Part shown: positions 45,345 through 54,712 of the stretch, one piece after another
Layout: the number at the start of each line of letters is the position of its first letter
Position numbering within the stretch: position 1 is the stretch's first letter
Source of the DNA: Erwinia sp. E602
Lineage (GTDB): Bacteria; Pseudomonadota; Gammaproteobacteria; Enterobacterales; Enterobacteriaceae
Length of the DNA: 64,000 nt
NCBI RefSeq assembly: GCF_018141005.1
Contig: NZ_CP046582.1
Location: 1,798,001-1,862,000 of the forward strand
Direction: 5' to 3'
The notes under the pieces: generated by a model
What the model was told of the DNA's origin: nothing
What the model saw: only the letters and a program-made list of their open reading frames with translations
The model's database searches: none
Position numbers and translations under genes: made by a program

Positions 45345-46013
45345 ATGGTTTGCCTGACTAAACAGCTGTCCCGCACGCTGATCCTGACCGCCATCATTGC
45401 CGCCGCGGGGTGTTCATCCACCTCGCCGGTGAAATATGCCGGCATCGAGGCCACATCCAGAATGCTACCCAACACGGCTGACGACAGCGCGCGGATACCT
45501 TTCCGCTACGCCGCCCCGGTTGACTGGAGCAAATACCGCAGCATCACTATCGAACCCGTCGAGATTTACGGCGGCAGCGACGCGCAGTTTAATGACCTGC
45601 CGCAGGAAGATCGGCGCAATCTGGCCGACTACATGCAGAAGAAGTTCGCCGAAGTGCTGGCGGAGAAGTTTACTGTCAACACCTCCGCCGGGAACGCTCC
45701 CGCTCTCCGGCTTAAGCTGACGCTGGCCGGCGCGGACACGACGCCCCAGTTTGTGGGGACCATTACGAAATTCGACCTGGCCGGCGGCCCCTATAATATC
45801 GTTCAGTCCGTACGCGGCGGGCGCGGCCTGATGAGCGGATACGTCAACTATGCCGTTGAGGTGAAAGATGCCGCGAACGGCGAACTTCTGCTGGCCTACG
45901 TCGCGGAGCAGTATCCTAACGCAATGAACGTAGGCGCTACGTTTGGATCAATGAGTGCGGCAGAAACGGGGGTGGATAAAGGCGCCGAGCAGCTGCTGGA
46001 GAAATTGCGCTAG
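45345..46013 (+). CDS. DUF3313-type lipoprotein
   Basis: 222 residues. Lipoprotein signal ending IIAAAGCSS (lipobox AAGC, Cys about residue 25). The mature segment SRMLPN...RIPFRYAAPVDWSKYRSITIEPVEIY and the later YVNYAVEVKDAANGELLLAYVAEQYPNAMNV fit the DUF3313 family of predicted outer-membrane lipoproteins of unknown function. GGAGAGTG precedes the ATG. Monocistronic. Confidence 0.8.
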   Translation: MVCLTKQLSRTLILTAIIAAAGCSSTSPVKYAGIEATSRMLPNTADDSARIPFRYAAPVDWSKYRSITIEPVEIYGGSDAQFNDLPQEDRRNLADYMQKKFAEVLAEKFTVNTSAGNAPALRLKLTLAGADTTPQFVGTITKFDLAGGPYNIVQSVRGGRGLMSGYVNYAVEVKDAANGELLLAYVAEQYPNAMNVGATFGSMSAAETGVDKGAEQLLEKLR

Positions 46014-46400
46014 CTAAGCCGGTACCCGGGCAGAACAGGATGTCCGCCTGGGACCTATTACGCGTTGGTGAGCGGTAGATCCGGGAATAGGCTTAATCAA
46101 CGCTCTTAACAGGGGAAGTTTTCCGTTTTCTAAGCGGATCCCATAAACTACAGCACGCAGGTCACACAGATACACAATGACCCTCAACGGCTGTAATTCT
46201 GGGTTTCAGACTCGTGAGTCAGAAACCTTTGTCAGGACGTTCATCCGTCTTTGTTGATAACACCCCTCCCTTCGGTTTGCGCTGACGCGCCAGGTGGCTC
46301 CGACGAGCCAGGAGCGGAGGCGCTATTTACACCAGGGAAGTAAGATGCTGTTGCCAGATTCAGACTGTACAAAAACCCTCTGTCAGTTGTCGTTTCAACC
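46014..46400. other. Intergenic stretch, no feature seen
   Basis: 387 bases between the lipoprotein and the kinase-like gene. I see no convincing gene, terminator or operator. Confidence 0.4.
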
Positions 46401-47051
46401 ATGAGTCGTCCGCTCTTTATTTCTCTGGATGGGCCCAAGGGGGTCGGCAAAACCACGCTCCTGGAGGCCATCACTAAGGTACTCAGGGCAGACAACCGGA
46501 AGGTAGTCCGACTGTGTGAGAAAAAAAGCGATCCCTGGCGAGGGGAAACCATGGCCCTTGTTAACCGGCTCGTCAGAAATCCCAGCCTGGATTTGGAACG
46601 GGAAGTGTGTCAGCGCTTTGCCAATAGCCGCGCGTGGATTTCCCGGCACGTGCTGACCAGACAGCCGCCGGGCAGCATTATCCTGATGGACCGCTGGTAT
46701 CCGTCGGAAGCCGCGTTTCGCCGGATGGTGCCTTTTGCAGAGATTTTACAGCTTAACCTTGAGCGAGACGTGCAAACCCCAGACCTGCATGTCGGGGTGG
46801 TTACCGCGCCAGCTATTTCATGGGCGAGGGCGGCGGCCCGATCGCGAGGGCTAAGCAGCACCGTGATGCATAAGCTGGAAGAGCATGTCGCCAGTACCCG
46901 CGCGTTCGAGCGAGAAATTGCCGATCGCGGCTGGGTATTGTGCCGTAATGAAGGAAGCATCGAAGAAGCAACGATGCAGGTGGTTGCTGAGATTTACAGA
47001 GTTCCTGGATGCCCCAACCCCTCGGTTGAGCGGGCAGCGCCGGAAAGATAA
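46401..47051 (+). CDS. Stand-alone thymidylate-kinase-like protein
   Basis: 216 residues. P-loop FISLDGPKGVGKTTLLEAI, then a DR(W/Y) motif in IILMDRWYPSEAAF, as in dTMP kinases, and a lid-like Arg cluster (WARAAARSRG). It is not the housekeeping tmk, which lies beside holB in enterics, and its sequence is divergent. Similar stray kinases appear beside antibiotic-immunity or nucleotide-analogue genes and in mobile DNA. No Shine-Dalgarno is evident before the ATG. It ends just before a terminator and tRNA-Asn, a common insertion site. Confidence 0.7.
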   Translation: MSRPLFISLDGPKGVGKTTLLEAITKVLRADNRKVVRLCEKKSDPWRGETMALVNRLVRNPSLDLEREVCQRFANSRAWISRHVLTRQPPGSIILMDRWYPSEAAFRRMVPFAEILQLNLERDVQTPDLHVGVVTAPAISWARAAARSRGLSSTVMHKLEEHVASTRAFEREIADRGWVLCRNEGSIEEATMQVVAEIYRVPGCPNPSVERAAPER

Positions 47052-47086
47052 AGCTGCATCCGTGACAAGCCAGACCAAAGCAAAAA

Positions 47087-47116
47087 CCCCGCTCAGGTTT
47101 CCCTGAGCGGGGTTTT
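47087..47116. terminator. Bidirectional terminator
   Basis: CCCCGCTCAGG / CCTGAGCGGGG arms, 4-base loop, with AAAAA before and TTTT after. Serves the kinase-like gene on the plus strand and tRNA-Asn on the minus strand. Confidence 0.85.
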
Positions 47117-47122
47117 CAAATT

Positions 47123-47198
47123 TGGCTCCTCTGACTGGACTCGAACCAGTGACATACGGATTAACAGTCCGCCGTTCTACCGACTGAACTACAGAGGA
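47123..47198 (-). tRNA. tRNA-Asn (GTT)
   Basis: 76 bases on the minus strand including the encoded CCA. Acceptor arms TCCTCTG / CAGAGGA, D-arm GTTCAGTCGGTAGAAC, anticodon loop CTGTTAA with anticodon GTT, T-arm CTGGTTCGAGTCCAG. In E. coli several asn tRNAs lie near nac and cbl, as here. Confidence 0.97.
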
Positions 47199-47706
47199 AT
47201 CGTGTGAACGGGGCGCATGTTAACGGCATGGCCTGCCGTTGTCAAAGCCCATTTCCACATTCCCGATGCGTTTGCTGCCAAAAACAGCAACCTGTCGCTT
47301 TTTTAACGTTAGCGGGCAATCTTCAATCTCTTGCGCCAGATCCCACTTTCCAGCGATTAGCTGAGCGATGTTAGAGCTGTGTCAAATTTTTGTTATTTGC
47401 TGATTTTAAAACACGCGTTTCGGTGGTTTCATAGCGAAAGTTTCAAATGACGTGATTATGAAACAAAAAAACTGTTTTACGACAACGTGGAACAGTAAGG
47501 GAGAAAGTCTGGCAGTGGCAGGTTTTCAACTTGTTGTAAAAAATACAAAAATTCTGACGCGAAGGCGATCGGAGAAAAAGATAGACCCGAGATAATAACC
47601 CCCTACATTTTAATTAAGTCGTCGGTGATGTTGAGTGAATGTAAAAGATATTTTTCATTCGTCGTATCAGCCAGCCTGCGCATGCTAACGATAAAAGGGC
47701 TCCGCC
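47199..47706 (+). promoter_or_regulatory. Leader/regulatory region of the CUT2 sugar transporter
   Basis: 508 bases, AT-rich in its second half. GAAAGTTTC at 47436-47444 overlaps an inverted repeat GTTTCA (47440-47445) and TGAAAC (47459-47464); GAAA/TTTC repeats are common targets of RpiR-type regulators. No gene is supported here. Confidence 0.35.
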
Positions 47707-48630
47707 ATGAACGTGAAAAAAACAATTTTAGCGTCACTGTTAGTGTGTATGTTACCTGTTACCAGCTTCGCGAAAGAGGTGCAGGTAGGTGTCTCTATGG
47801 CACTGTTTGACGACAACTTTTTGACAATTGTCCGCAACTCCATCAGCAAGGAAATGAAGAAAGACGGTGTTAACGGTCAGATTGAAGATGCCAAGAACGA
47901 CGTCGCTCAGCAGCTGCAACAGGTACAGAGCTTTATCAGCCAGGGCGTTGACGCGGTGATCGTTAACCCGGTTGACACTAACGCCGTGAAGCCAATTGTT
48001 GACCTCACCACCAAAGCCGGCATCCCGCTGGTGTTCGTTAACCGTAAACCCGCCACCGAACTGACCGGCAAAATGGCCTTTGTAGGCTCTGATTCCGAAC
48101 TGGCGGGCCGCCTGCAGATGGAAGCGCTGGCCAAGCGTCTGGATTATAAAGGCAACGTGGCAATTCTGCTGGGTGACCTGGCAAACGAAGCCACTCGTGA
48201 ACGCACCAAGGGCGTGAAAGCCGTTGTGGCTAAATATCCTGGCCTGAAAGTGGTTCAGGAACAGACCGCCAAATTTACCCGTAACGACGCGGTAGACGTG
48301 GTCAGTAACTGGCTGACGGCAGGTGACGATATCCAGGCCATCGCGTCTAACAACGATGAAATGGCGATCGGTGCCCTGCAGGCGCTGGGTAAAAATGACA
48401 ACAAAATTCTGGTCGCGGGCGTGGATGGTACACCGGATGCGCTGCAGATGATTAAGAACGGCAAGATGGTTGCCAGCGTCTTCCAGGATGCCAAAGGCCA
48501 GGGCGAAGGTGCCGTGCAGACCGCAGTGAAACTGGCTAAGGGCGAGCAGGTTCAGAAAATGGTCGATATCCCATTCCAGCTGATCACCAAAGATAACTAC
48601 GAAGCATTTACCAGCAAAAACCTTAAATAA
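47707..48630 (+). CDS. CUT2 sugar ABC transporter binding protein
   Basis: 307 residues. Signal peptide cleaved after about TSFA (mature KEVQVGVSMALFDDNFL). RbsB/MglB-type fold: DAVIVNPVDTNAVKPIVDLTTKAGIPLVFVNRKP and IASNNDEMAIGALQALGK ... VAGVDGTPDALQMIKNG. Length and sequence sit between ribose- and inositol-binding proteins; the sugar cannot be fixed. First gene of a binding protein-ATPase-permease operon with no catabolic gene attached. Confidence 0.9.
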   Translation: MNVKKTILASLLVCMLPVTSFAKEVQVGVSMALFDDNFLTIVRNSISKEMKKDGVNGQIEDAKNDVAQQLQQVQSFISQGVDAVIVNPVDTNAVKPIVDLTTKAGIPLVFVNRKPATELTGKMAFVGSDSELAGRLQMEALAKRLDYKGNVAILLGDLANEATRERTKGVKAVVAKYPGLKVVQEQTAKFTRNDAVDVVSNWLTAGDDIQAIASNNDEMAIGALQALGKNDNKILVAGVDGTPDALQMIKNGKMVASVFQDAKGQGEGAVQTAVKLAKGEQVQKMVDIPFQLITKDNYEAFTSKNLK

Positions 48631-48665
48631 GAACCGTAGCCGAAACAGTTGTACGGAGGTGTTAA

Positions 48666-50150
48666 ATGTCCGCATATGCGCTAGAAGCCGAAGGCATCAG
48701 TAAGTTTTTCCCGGGTGTTAAAGCATTAAATAACGTGTCACTGCGCGTTAAGCCGGGAACGGTGCATGCCCTGATGGGTGAGAATGGCGCAGGAAAGTCC
48801 ACTTTAATGAAGTGCCTGATCGGGATTTACCGTCCCGATGAGGGGCAAATCCGCATTAAAGGGGAGCCTGTGCAGTTTACCGATACGCTGGATGCACTGC
48901 GTTCGGGAATCTCAATGATCCACCAGGAGCTTAATTTGGTACCGCATATGACGGTCGCCGAAAACATCTGGCTCGGTCGCGAACCGATGAAACTCGGCTT
49001 CGTTGACCACGGTAAGCTCAACCGTTTAACCAAAGATCTGCTGGTTAAGCTGAATATCCGTCTGCGCCCTGAACAAATGGTTGGCGATCTCAGTATCGCC
49101 TCCCAGCAGATGGTGGAGATCGCCAAAGCTGTCTCCTGGAATTCAGATATCGTGATTATGGATGAACCGACCTCGGCGCTGACGGAAACCGAAGTGGCGC
49201 ATCTGTTCACCATCATTCGCGATCTGCGTGAGCAGGGTAAAGCAATCATCTATATCAGCCACAAGATGGATGAGATCTTTACCATTACCGACGAGGTCAG
49301 CGTATTCCGTGACGGCACCTGGGTGGCCAGCAACGAGACGTCGTTCTACACGCGTCAGTCGCTGATCACTCAGATGGTGGGTCGCGAGCTGACTCAGCTG
49401 TTTCCGAAATTTGATACCAATATTGGTGAAGACGTTCTGACGGTGCGTAATCTGTCCCGTCAGGGCGTGTTCCACGACATCAACTTCAACGTGCGCCGCG
49501 GCGAGATCCTCGGCGTAGCCGGGCTGGTGGGTGCCGGCCGCAGTGAAGTGATGGAAAGCCTTTTTGGTATGACCGAAATCGACGGCGGTGAGATCCTCAT
49601 CGACGGCGTGCCAACCCGCATCGACTCGCCGGCCACGGCGATCGACAAAGGGCTGGCGTTCCTGACCGAAGACCGTAAGAAGTCCGGCCTGTTCCTGGTG
49701 CTGTCGGTACTGGAGAACATGAGTATCGTGAAGATGACCAACTACAGCGCTAACGCGGGCTTTGTCAGTCACTCACAGATGGCCAAAGACTGTCTGGAAC
49801 AGATTAAGCGCTTGAATATTAAGACGCCGACCATGGACCAGATCATTAATAACCTGAGCGGCGGTAACCAGCAGAAGGTGCTGATTGCGCGCTGGCTGCT
49901 GGCACAACCGAAAATTCTTATCCTTGACGAACCTACCCGTGGTATCGACGTCGGTGCTAAGGCGGAGATCTACCGCCTGATTAGCGAACTGGCGAACCGT
50001 GGCGTGGCAATCATTATGGTCTCCTCAGAGCTGCCGGAAATTCTCGGCATGAGCGACCGGGTGATGGTTATGCACGGCGGACGTATTACCGGCATCCTCA
50101 ATAAAGAAGATGCTGACCAGGAAACTATTTTGTCGCTGGCGTCCGAGTAA
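48666..50150 (+). CDS. CUT2 sugar ABC transporter ATPase (RbsA/MglA family)
   Basis: 494 residues with two fused nucleotide-binding domains. First: [41 protein letters not shown]. Second: a degenerate P-loop [31 protein letters not shown] and [15 protein letters not shown], as in all CUT2 ATPases. Starts 35 bases after the binding protein gene with GGAGGTG before the ATG. Confidence 0.93.
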   Translation: MSAYALEAEGISKFFPGVKALNNVSLRVKPGTVHALMGENGAGKSTLMKCLIGIYRPDEGQIRIKGEPVQFTDTLDALRSGISMIHQELNLVPHMTVAENIWLGREPMKLGFVDHGKLNRLTKDLLVKLNIRLRPEQMVGDLSIASQQMVEIAKAVSWNSDIVIMDEPTSALTETEVAHLFTIIRDLREQGKAIIYISHKMDEIFTITDEVSVFRDGTWVASNETSFYTRQSLITQMVGRELTQLFPKFDTNIGEDVLTVRNLSRQGVFHDINFNVRRGEILGVAGLVGAGRSEVMESLFGMTEIDGGEILIDGVPTRIDSPATAIDKGLAFLTEDRKKSGLFLVLSVLENMSIVKMTNYSANAGFVSHSQMAKDCLEQIKRLNIKTPTMDQIINNLSGGNQQKVLIARWLLAQPKILILDEPTRGIDVGAKAEIYRLISELANRGVAIIMVSSELPEILGMSDRVMVMHGGRITGILNKEDADQETILSLASE

Positions 50151-50169
50151 GGGCGAAAGGTAAACACAC

Positions 50170-51201
50170 ATGAGTGATATGAAAATGACAACGCAACAGC
50201 ACGCTGAAACGCCTTCTTTCTTCAGCAGTCTGAAAGGCAGAATGCCTAAAGATACCGGTATTTTCGTTGTAATGGTCGGCATTGCGCTGATCTTTGAAGC
50301 CTTCGGTTGGTATGTTCGCGATCAGTCATTCCTGCTAAACCCGAACCGTCTGGTGTTGATCGTTCTGCAGGTTGCCATTATCGGTATTATCGCGGTAGGG
50401 GTTACGCAGGTCATTATTACCACCGGTATTGACCTCTCGTCGGGGTCGGTTATCGCCCTGTCCGCCGTGGTCGCGGCCTCGCTGGCGCAAACCTCTGACA
50501 GCCTGTCGCCGATGTTCCCGTCGCTGGTGAATATGCCTGCAGTCCTGCCGATAGGCGCAGGGATCGCCGTCGGCTTAATCTGCGGTATTCTCAACGGCGT
50601 GTTGATTACTAAAACCGGTATTCCACCGTTTATCGCCACCCTCGGCATGATGGTATCTGCCCGCGGCCTGGCACAGTATTACACCCAGGGTAACCCAATC
50701 AGCTTCCTGTCAGACGGCTTCACCGCCATTGGTCAGGGTGCGATGCCGGTGATTATCTTCCTGGTGGTGGCGGTGCTGTTCCATATCGCCCTGAAGCACA
50801 CCCGCTACGGCAAATACGTTTACGCTATCGGCGGCAATATGGTGTCGGCGAAAGTCTCCGGCATCAACGTAAACAAATATCTGATCATCGTTTACACCAT
50901 TGCCGGCGCACTCTCTGGCCTGGCAGGGGTGGTACTGGCGGCACGCGTCAGCAGCGGTCAGTCAAGCATGGGCCTCTCTTACGAGCTGGATGCGATTGCC
51001 GCGGCGGTGATCGGCGGCAGCAGCCTGATGGGCGGGGTGGGGCGCATTACCGGTACGCTGATTGGCGCGGTGATCCTCGGCCTGATCAAGAGTGGCTTTA
51101 CCTTTGTTGGTGTGGATGCCTACGTGCAGGACATTATCAAGGGGATGATTATCGTGGCGGCGGTATCCATCGATATGTACCGTAACCGTAAGAAACGTTG
51201 A
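50170..51201 (+). CDS. CUT2 sugar ABC transporter permease (RbsC/MglC-like)
   Basis: 343 residues and about 10 membrane segments; includes ITTGIDLSSGSVIALSAVVAA, KTGIPPFIATLGMMVSARGLA, ISGIN-type AKVSGINVNKYLIIVYTIAGALSGLAG and SYELDAIAAAVIGGSSLMGGVGRI. Resembles galactose and myo-inositol permeases. It ends the operon and is followed by a strong terminator. Confidence 0.92.
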   Translation: MSDMKMTTQQHAETPSFFSSLKGRMPKDTGIFVVMVGIALIFEAFGWYVRDQSFLLNPNRLVLIVLQVAIIGIIAVGVTQVIITTGIDLSSGSVIALSAVVAASLAQTSDSLSPMFPSLVNMPAVLPIGAGIAVGLICGILNGVLITKTGIPPFIATLGMMVSARGLAQYYTQGNPISFLSDGFTAIGQGAMPVIIFLVVAVLFHIALKHTRYGKYVYAIGGNMVSAKVSGINVNKYLIIVYTIAGALSGLAGVVLAARVSSGQSSMGLSYELDAIAAAVIGGSSLMGGVGRITGTLIGAVILGLIKSGFTFVGVDAYVQDIIKGMIIVAAVSIDMYRNRKKR

Positions 51202-51218
51202 GTCTTAAAAGAACAACA

Positions 51219-51254
51219 ACAGGGTGCTGCGCGTATGTGCAGCACCCTGTTTTG
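51219..51254 (+). terminator. Rho-independent terminator of the CUT2 operon
   Basis: Perfect ACAGGGTGCTGC / GCAGCACCCTGT arms, loop GCGTATGT, then TTTT, 17 bases after the permease stop. Confidence 0.9.
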
Positions 51255-51401
51255 CTTTCAAGGGCGTGGCTTTTTGCTCTGATGGCGGGGTGGGCTGTTG
51301 CGTTGCTGCCTTAAGGCGGAGCTTTTCGCTCTGGTGATGGGGTCGGCTGTTGTGTTGCTGTTTAAGGGCGTAGCTTTTCGCTCTGGTGACGGGTTCGGCC
51401 C

Positions 51402-51493
51402 CGGGCGAAAAGAACGCCGGGACGCTGCAAGTACGTCCATGTAAGCTCGGGCGGCGCTCCCTGCGCCGCACGCCCGGCTAACCTTTTCACCCG
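51402..51493. repeat. 94-bp class inverted-repeat element, copy A
   Basis: Ends CGGGCGAAAAG and CTTTTCACCCG; inside, an 8-bp stem GCGGCGC/GCGCCGC around TCCCT. Highly similar to the copies at 51563, 54551 and 54713; resembles a small non-autonomous intergenic element. Confidence 0.8.
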
Positions 51494-51562
51494 CGTCCTC
51501 CCTGTTGGCTGTTGTGTTGCTGTTTAACGGCGTAGCTTCTCGTTCTGGTGACGGGTTCGGCT

Positions 51563-51656
51563 GCGGGCGAAAAGAACGCCGGGACGCTGCAAGTACGTCC
51601 GTGTAAGCTCGGGCGGCGCTCCCTGCGCCGCACGCCCGGCTAACCTTTTCGCCCGC
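51563..51656. repeat. 94-bp class inverted-repeat element, copy B
   Basis: Ends GCGGGCGAAAAG and CTTTTCGCCCGC (12 of 12 complementary); same interior as copy A. Confidence 0.85.
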
Positions 51657-51829
51657 GTCCTCCCTGTCAGCTACTGCGTTGCTGTAAAGAGCGTCGTTGT
51701 TCGGCAGGATACCGAAGATTAATTAGTGGAAGCTGTCTGATTAGGTCTGATTTAGACTGATTTAGTTTGATTTGGTTTATTTGATTTTTTTGTTTGGTTT
51801 TAAAACAGCGACGCAGAAAATAACAGGCA

Positions 51830-51929
51830 ATCGGGGTTTATCCGGATAAGCGGACCTTCGGGCACAGGGACGTGCCCGGCAGAGCCCAGGGACGTTACTG
51901 GCGTGTCCGCGTTCCGGATAAACCCCGAT
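51830..51929. repeat. 16-bp inverted repeat block, cassette 1
   Basis: ATCGGGGTTTATCCGG (51830-51845) and its exact complement at 51914-51929. GCGGAC and GTCCGC continue the pairing inward. The segment between is almost the same as at 54946-55045. Confidence 0.8.
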
Positions 51930-51931
51930 AA

Positions 51932-52125
51932 GCCGGGCACCGGAACCCGAAGCGACCAGCGGCCCGGAAGCCACACCCTGACAGGCCAGGCACTAAAACC
52001 TGAAGCGCCCAGCGTCCCCGAAGCCACACCCTGACATGCCAGGCACCGGAACCCGAAGCGACCAGCGTCCCGGAAGCCACACCCTGACAGACCAGGCACC
52101 AGAACCTGAAGCGACCCTGACTCAA
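51932..52125. repeat. 53-bp tandem array, cassette 1 (4 units)
   Basis: Units start at 51932, 51985, 52038 and 52091, each with GC(C)(G/A)GGCAC and AACC(T/C)GAAGCG. Period exactly 53. The last unit runs into the nac upstream region. Confidence 0.85.
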
Positions 52126-52168
52126 CTCTGTTCTCCAGACTTTTCCTGCACAGCACGAAGGCAAAGAA

Positions 52169-52185
52169 TGCACCACCGGTGTGCA
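52169..52185 (+). promoter_or_regulatory. NtrC-binding site upstream of nac
   Basis: TGCACC, ACCGG, TGTGCA: matches the NtrC consensus TGCACC-N5-GGTGCA at 11 of 12 positions, about 150 bases before the sigma-54 promoter, a usual enhancer distance. Confidence 0.75.
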
Positions 52186-52313
52186 ATATCACGGGTATTG
52201 CCGATGAAAAAGTTATGACCGGAAATTAAGGCTTATTTACTTTAATAAATTAACGTTAAGTATATCATAAGGATAAGACCTTAATCCTATTCTTATATCA
52301 GCCAGATAATTCC

Positions 52314-52329
52314 TGGCACACCCCTTGCA
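52314..52329 (+). promoter_or_regulatory. Sigma-54 promoter of nac
   Basis: TGGCAC, ACCCC, TTGCA: -24 GG (52315-52316) and -12 GC (52327-52328) with the correct 12-base spacing. Start site predicted near 52340, 63 bases before the ATG. Confidence 0.85.
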
Positions 52330-52402
52330 ATACCTCCCCGGTCAGAGTGAAAACTTATAACCGCCAGCGCAACTGGCAACCGGTACACCGGACGGAGGCA
52401 AC

Positions 52403-53320
52403 ATGAACTTAAGACGACTGAAATATTTTGTGAAAATCGTCGATATCGGCAGCCTGACCCAGGCAGCGGAAGTGCTGCATATTGCTCAACCCGCGCTCAG
52501 CCAGCAGGTGGCGACGCTGGAAAACGAGCTGGACCAGCAACTGTTGATCCGTACCAAACGCGGCGTCACGCCAACTGAAGCCGGTAAAATTCTCTACTCC
52601 CATGCCCGTACCATCCTGCGCCAGTGCGAACAGGCCCAGATGGCGGTCATCAACGCAGGCCAGGTGCTCAGCGGCCAGGTCGCCATTGGCCTTGCGCCAG
52701 GCACCGCAGCCTCCTCGCTGACCATGCCGCTGCTGCAGACCGTGCGTGAACAGTTCCCGGAAGTACTGGTCTATCTGCACGAAAACAGCGGCGCATCGCT
52801 GAATGAGAAACTGATGAATGGCCAGCTGGATATGGCGGTGCTCTACGATCGCACCCCAACTGCGGGGATCACCAGCGTGCCGCTGATGAAAGAGGAGCTG
52901 TACCTGGTTGGCACCGACGCATGCCCTGGCAGCAACGTCGATCTTGCCGACGTGGCGCAGATGAACCTGTTCCTGCCGCGCGACTACAGTGCGGTACGTA
53001 AACGCGTTGATGAAGCCTTCTCGCTGCGCCGCCTCAGCGCACGCATCATCGGTGAAATCGAATCGATCGCCACCCTGACCGCCGCGGTTTCCAGCGGAAT
53101 GGGCGTTACCGTGCTGCCGGAATCCGCGGCCCGTTCGCTGGTCAGCAGCACCAACGCGTGGATGGCCCGTATCGGCAGCCCGTCGCTGAATCTGCCGTTG
53201 TCGCTCAACGTCTCTGCGCGTCAGCCGCTGTCGCCATCCGCCCAGGCGGTAAAAACCATTTTGCTGTCACTGATAAACCAGCCGTTAGCGGAAGAGCGCG
53301 AGCTGATGCTGGTAGGTTAA
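52403..53320 (+). CDS. nac: Nitrogen assimilation regulator Nac (LysR family)
   Basis: 305 residues, as in E. coli and Klebsiella. The first 70 residues, beginning MNLRRLKYFVKIVDIGSLTQ, and later EIESIATLTAAVSSGMGVTVLPESAA are nearly the same as in known Nac. Nac couples NtrC/sigma-54 control to sigma-70 genes of nitrogen metabolism and needs no co-effector. GGAGG lies 7 bases before the ATG. Promoter as listed separately. cbl follows 145 bases later on the same strand, as in E. coli. Confidence 0.96.
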   Translation: MNLRRLKYFVKIVDIGSLTQAAEVLHIAQPALSQQVATLENELDQQLLIRTKRGVTPTEAGKILYSHARTILRQCEQAQMAVINAGQVLSGQVAIGLAPGTAASSLTMPLLQTVREQFPEVLVYLHENSGASLNEKLMNGQLDMAVLYDRTPTAGITSVPLMKEELYLVGTDACPGSNVDLADVAQMNLFLPRDYSAVRKRVDEAFSLRRLSARIIGEIESIATLTAAVSSGMGVTVLPESAARSLVSSTNAWMARIGSPSLNLPLSLNVSARQPLSPSAQAVKTILLSLINQPLAEERELMLVG

Positions 53321-53465
53321 TCCGCCGTGCCGGGCGCGCCACCGCGCGCCTCACTTCCCTCTCTTATCACCAAAAAGCATATAAAACCTCTTTTTATTAT
53401 TTGTTGCTATCAATGTGCATCCTTAACATGAGGTAAACCAACAGATAACAGAGGGAGCAACGCGC

Positions 53466-54422
53466 GTGAATTTTCAGCAACTTAAAATCATTAAAGAAGC
53501 AGCACGCTGCGAGTTCAATCTCACCGAAGTGGCAAACGCGCTGTTTACCTCCCAGTCCGGGGTCAGCCGCCATATTCGCGATTTAGAAGATGAGCTGGGC
53601 GTGGAGATCTTTATCCGTCGCGGCAAACGCCTGCTGGGCATGACCGAACCGGGTAAGGCGTTATTAACCATTGCCGAACGCATTCTTGATGAGGCCGGCA
53701 AAGTACGCCGCCTGGCCGACGTCTTCACCAACGAGTCGAGCGGTGTGCTGACCATCGCCACCACCCACACCCAGGCGCGTTACAGCCTGCCGAAGGTGAT
53801 TAAGGCGTTCCGTGCGCTTTACCCCAATGTGCGGCTGGAGCTGAACCAGGGTTCACCGCAGGAGATCGTCTCAATGCTGGTGGCCGGTGAGGCCGATATC
53901 GGCATCGCCAGCGAGCAGGTGGTCAATAATCCGGCGCTGGCCGCCTTCCCGTGGTTCAGCTGGCACCATGCGCTGCTGGTGCCGAAAGGACATGAGCTGG
54001 AGCAGCACCAGCCTGTGAGCCTGGCTACGCTGAGCCGCTATCCGCTGATCACCTATCGCCAGGGCATTACCGGGCGCTCCAAAGTTGACCGGGCGTTTCA
54101 TGCCGCCAGCCTGAAGCCGGATTTTGTGCTGAGTGCGCAGGATTCCGACGTGGTGAAAACCTACGTCGAGCTGGGGCTGGGAGTAGGGGTTCTGGCCGAC
54201 CAGGCCTGCCAGCTGGACGAACACTCACCGCTGACCCGGCTGGAGGCGCGCCATCTGTTTGAGCCGAACACGGTGTGGCTGGGGCTGAAGCGTGGCCAGC
54301 TGCAGCGCAACTACGTCTGGCAGTTCCTTGAGCTGTGCAACGCCAATCTGTCGCTGGAAGAGATTAAGCGCCAGGCGCTGTCGCTGGAAGAAGAAGAACC
54401 GGTGATCGATTATCAGATTTAA
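53466..54422 (+). CDS. cbl: Cbl, CysB-like LysR regulator of sulfate-starvation genes
   Basis: 318 residues, GTG start with GAGGGAG upstream. N-terminus MNFQQLKIIKEAARCEFNLTE and TTHTQARYSLPKVIKAFRALYP match E. coli Cbl; the ending VIDYQI is also shared. Cbl activates ssu/tau-type sulfonate genes when sulfate is low, with adenosine 5'-phosphosulfate as an anti-inducer. Gene order nac-cbl is the enterobacterial arrangement. The stop abuts cassette 2 of the repeats. Confidence 0.95.
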   Translation: MNFQQLKIIKEAARCEFNLTEVANALFTSQSGVSRHIRDLEDELGVEIFIRRGKRLLGMTEPGKALLTIAERILDEAGKVRRLADVFTNESSGVLTIATTHTQARYSLPKVIKAFRALYPNVRLELNQGSPQEIVSMLVAGEADIGIASEQVVNNPALAAFPWFSWHHALLVPKGHELEQHQPVSLATLSRYPLITYRQGITGRSKVDRAFHAASLKPDFVLSAQDSDVVKTYVELGLGVGVLADQACQLDEHSPLTRLEARHLFEPNTVWLGLKRGQLQRNYVWQFLELCNANLSLEEIKRQALSLEEEEPVIDYQI

Positions 54423-54550
54423 ATCATCGACGGGCCAGGCCGCATCCCTGCGGCTTATGCCTCGCAAACCTTTTCGCCCGCGTCCTCCCTGTTGGCTGTT
54501 GTGTTGCTGTTTAAGGGCGTAGCTTTTCGCTCTGGTGACGGGTTCAGCCC

Positions 54551-54642
54551 CGGGCGAAAAGAATGCCGGGACGCTGCAAGTACGTCCATGTAAGCTCGGG
54601 CGGCGCCCCCTGCGCCGCACGCCCGGCTAACCTTTTCGCCCG
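54551..54642. repeat. 94-bp class inverted-repeat element, copy C
   Basis: Ends CGGGCGAAAAG and CTTTTCGCCCG (perfect). Interior as in copies A, B and D. Confidence 0.85.
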
Positions 54643-54712
54643 CGGCCTCCCTGTTGGCTGTTGCGTTGCTGTTTAAGGGCGTAGCTTTTCGCTCTGGTGA
54701 CGGGTTCGGCCC

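Larger units (their letters stand above)
51256..52130. repeat. Composite repeat cassette 1 (between CUT2 operon and nac)
   Basis: Three degenerate 50-base units with GCTTTT(C/T)GCTCTG(G)TGA (51260-51400), two inverted-repeat elements 162 bases apart, an AT-rich stretch of TGATTT words (51740-51800), a 16-bp inverted repeat block and a 53-bp tandem array. The same order recurs at 54.4-55.4 kb. Long frames across it on the minus strand are chance products of the repeats. Confidence 0.85.

Noticed and set aside
47123..47198. Prophage or island integrated at tRNA-Asn
   Set aside because: No integrase, no duplicated tRNA 3' end and no phage genes are visible on either side.
51205..51471. Open frame on the minus strand across repeat cassette 1 (and its twin at 54225-54620)
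   Set aside because: Both translate the same inverted-repeat elements; no start signal, no homology, and the frame simply follows repeat period.
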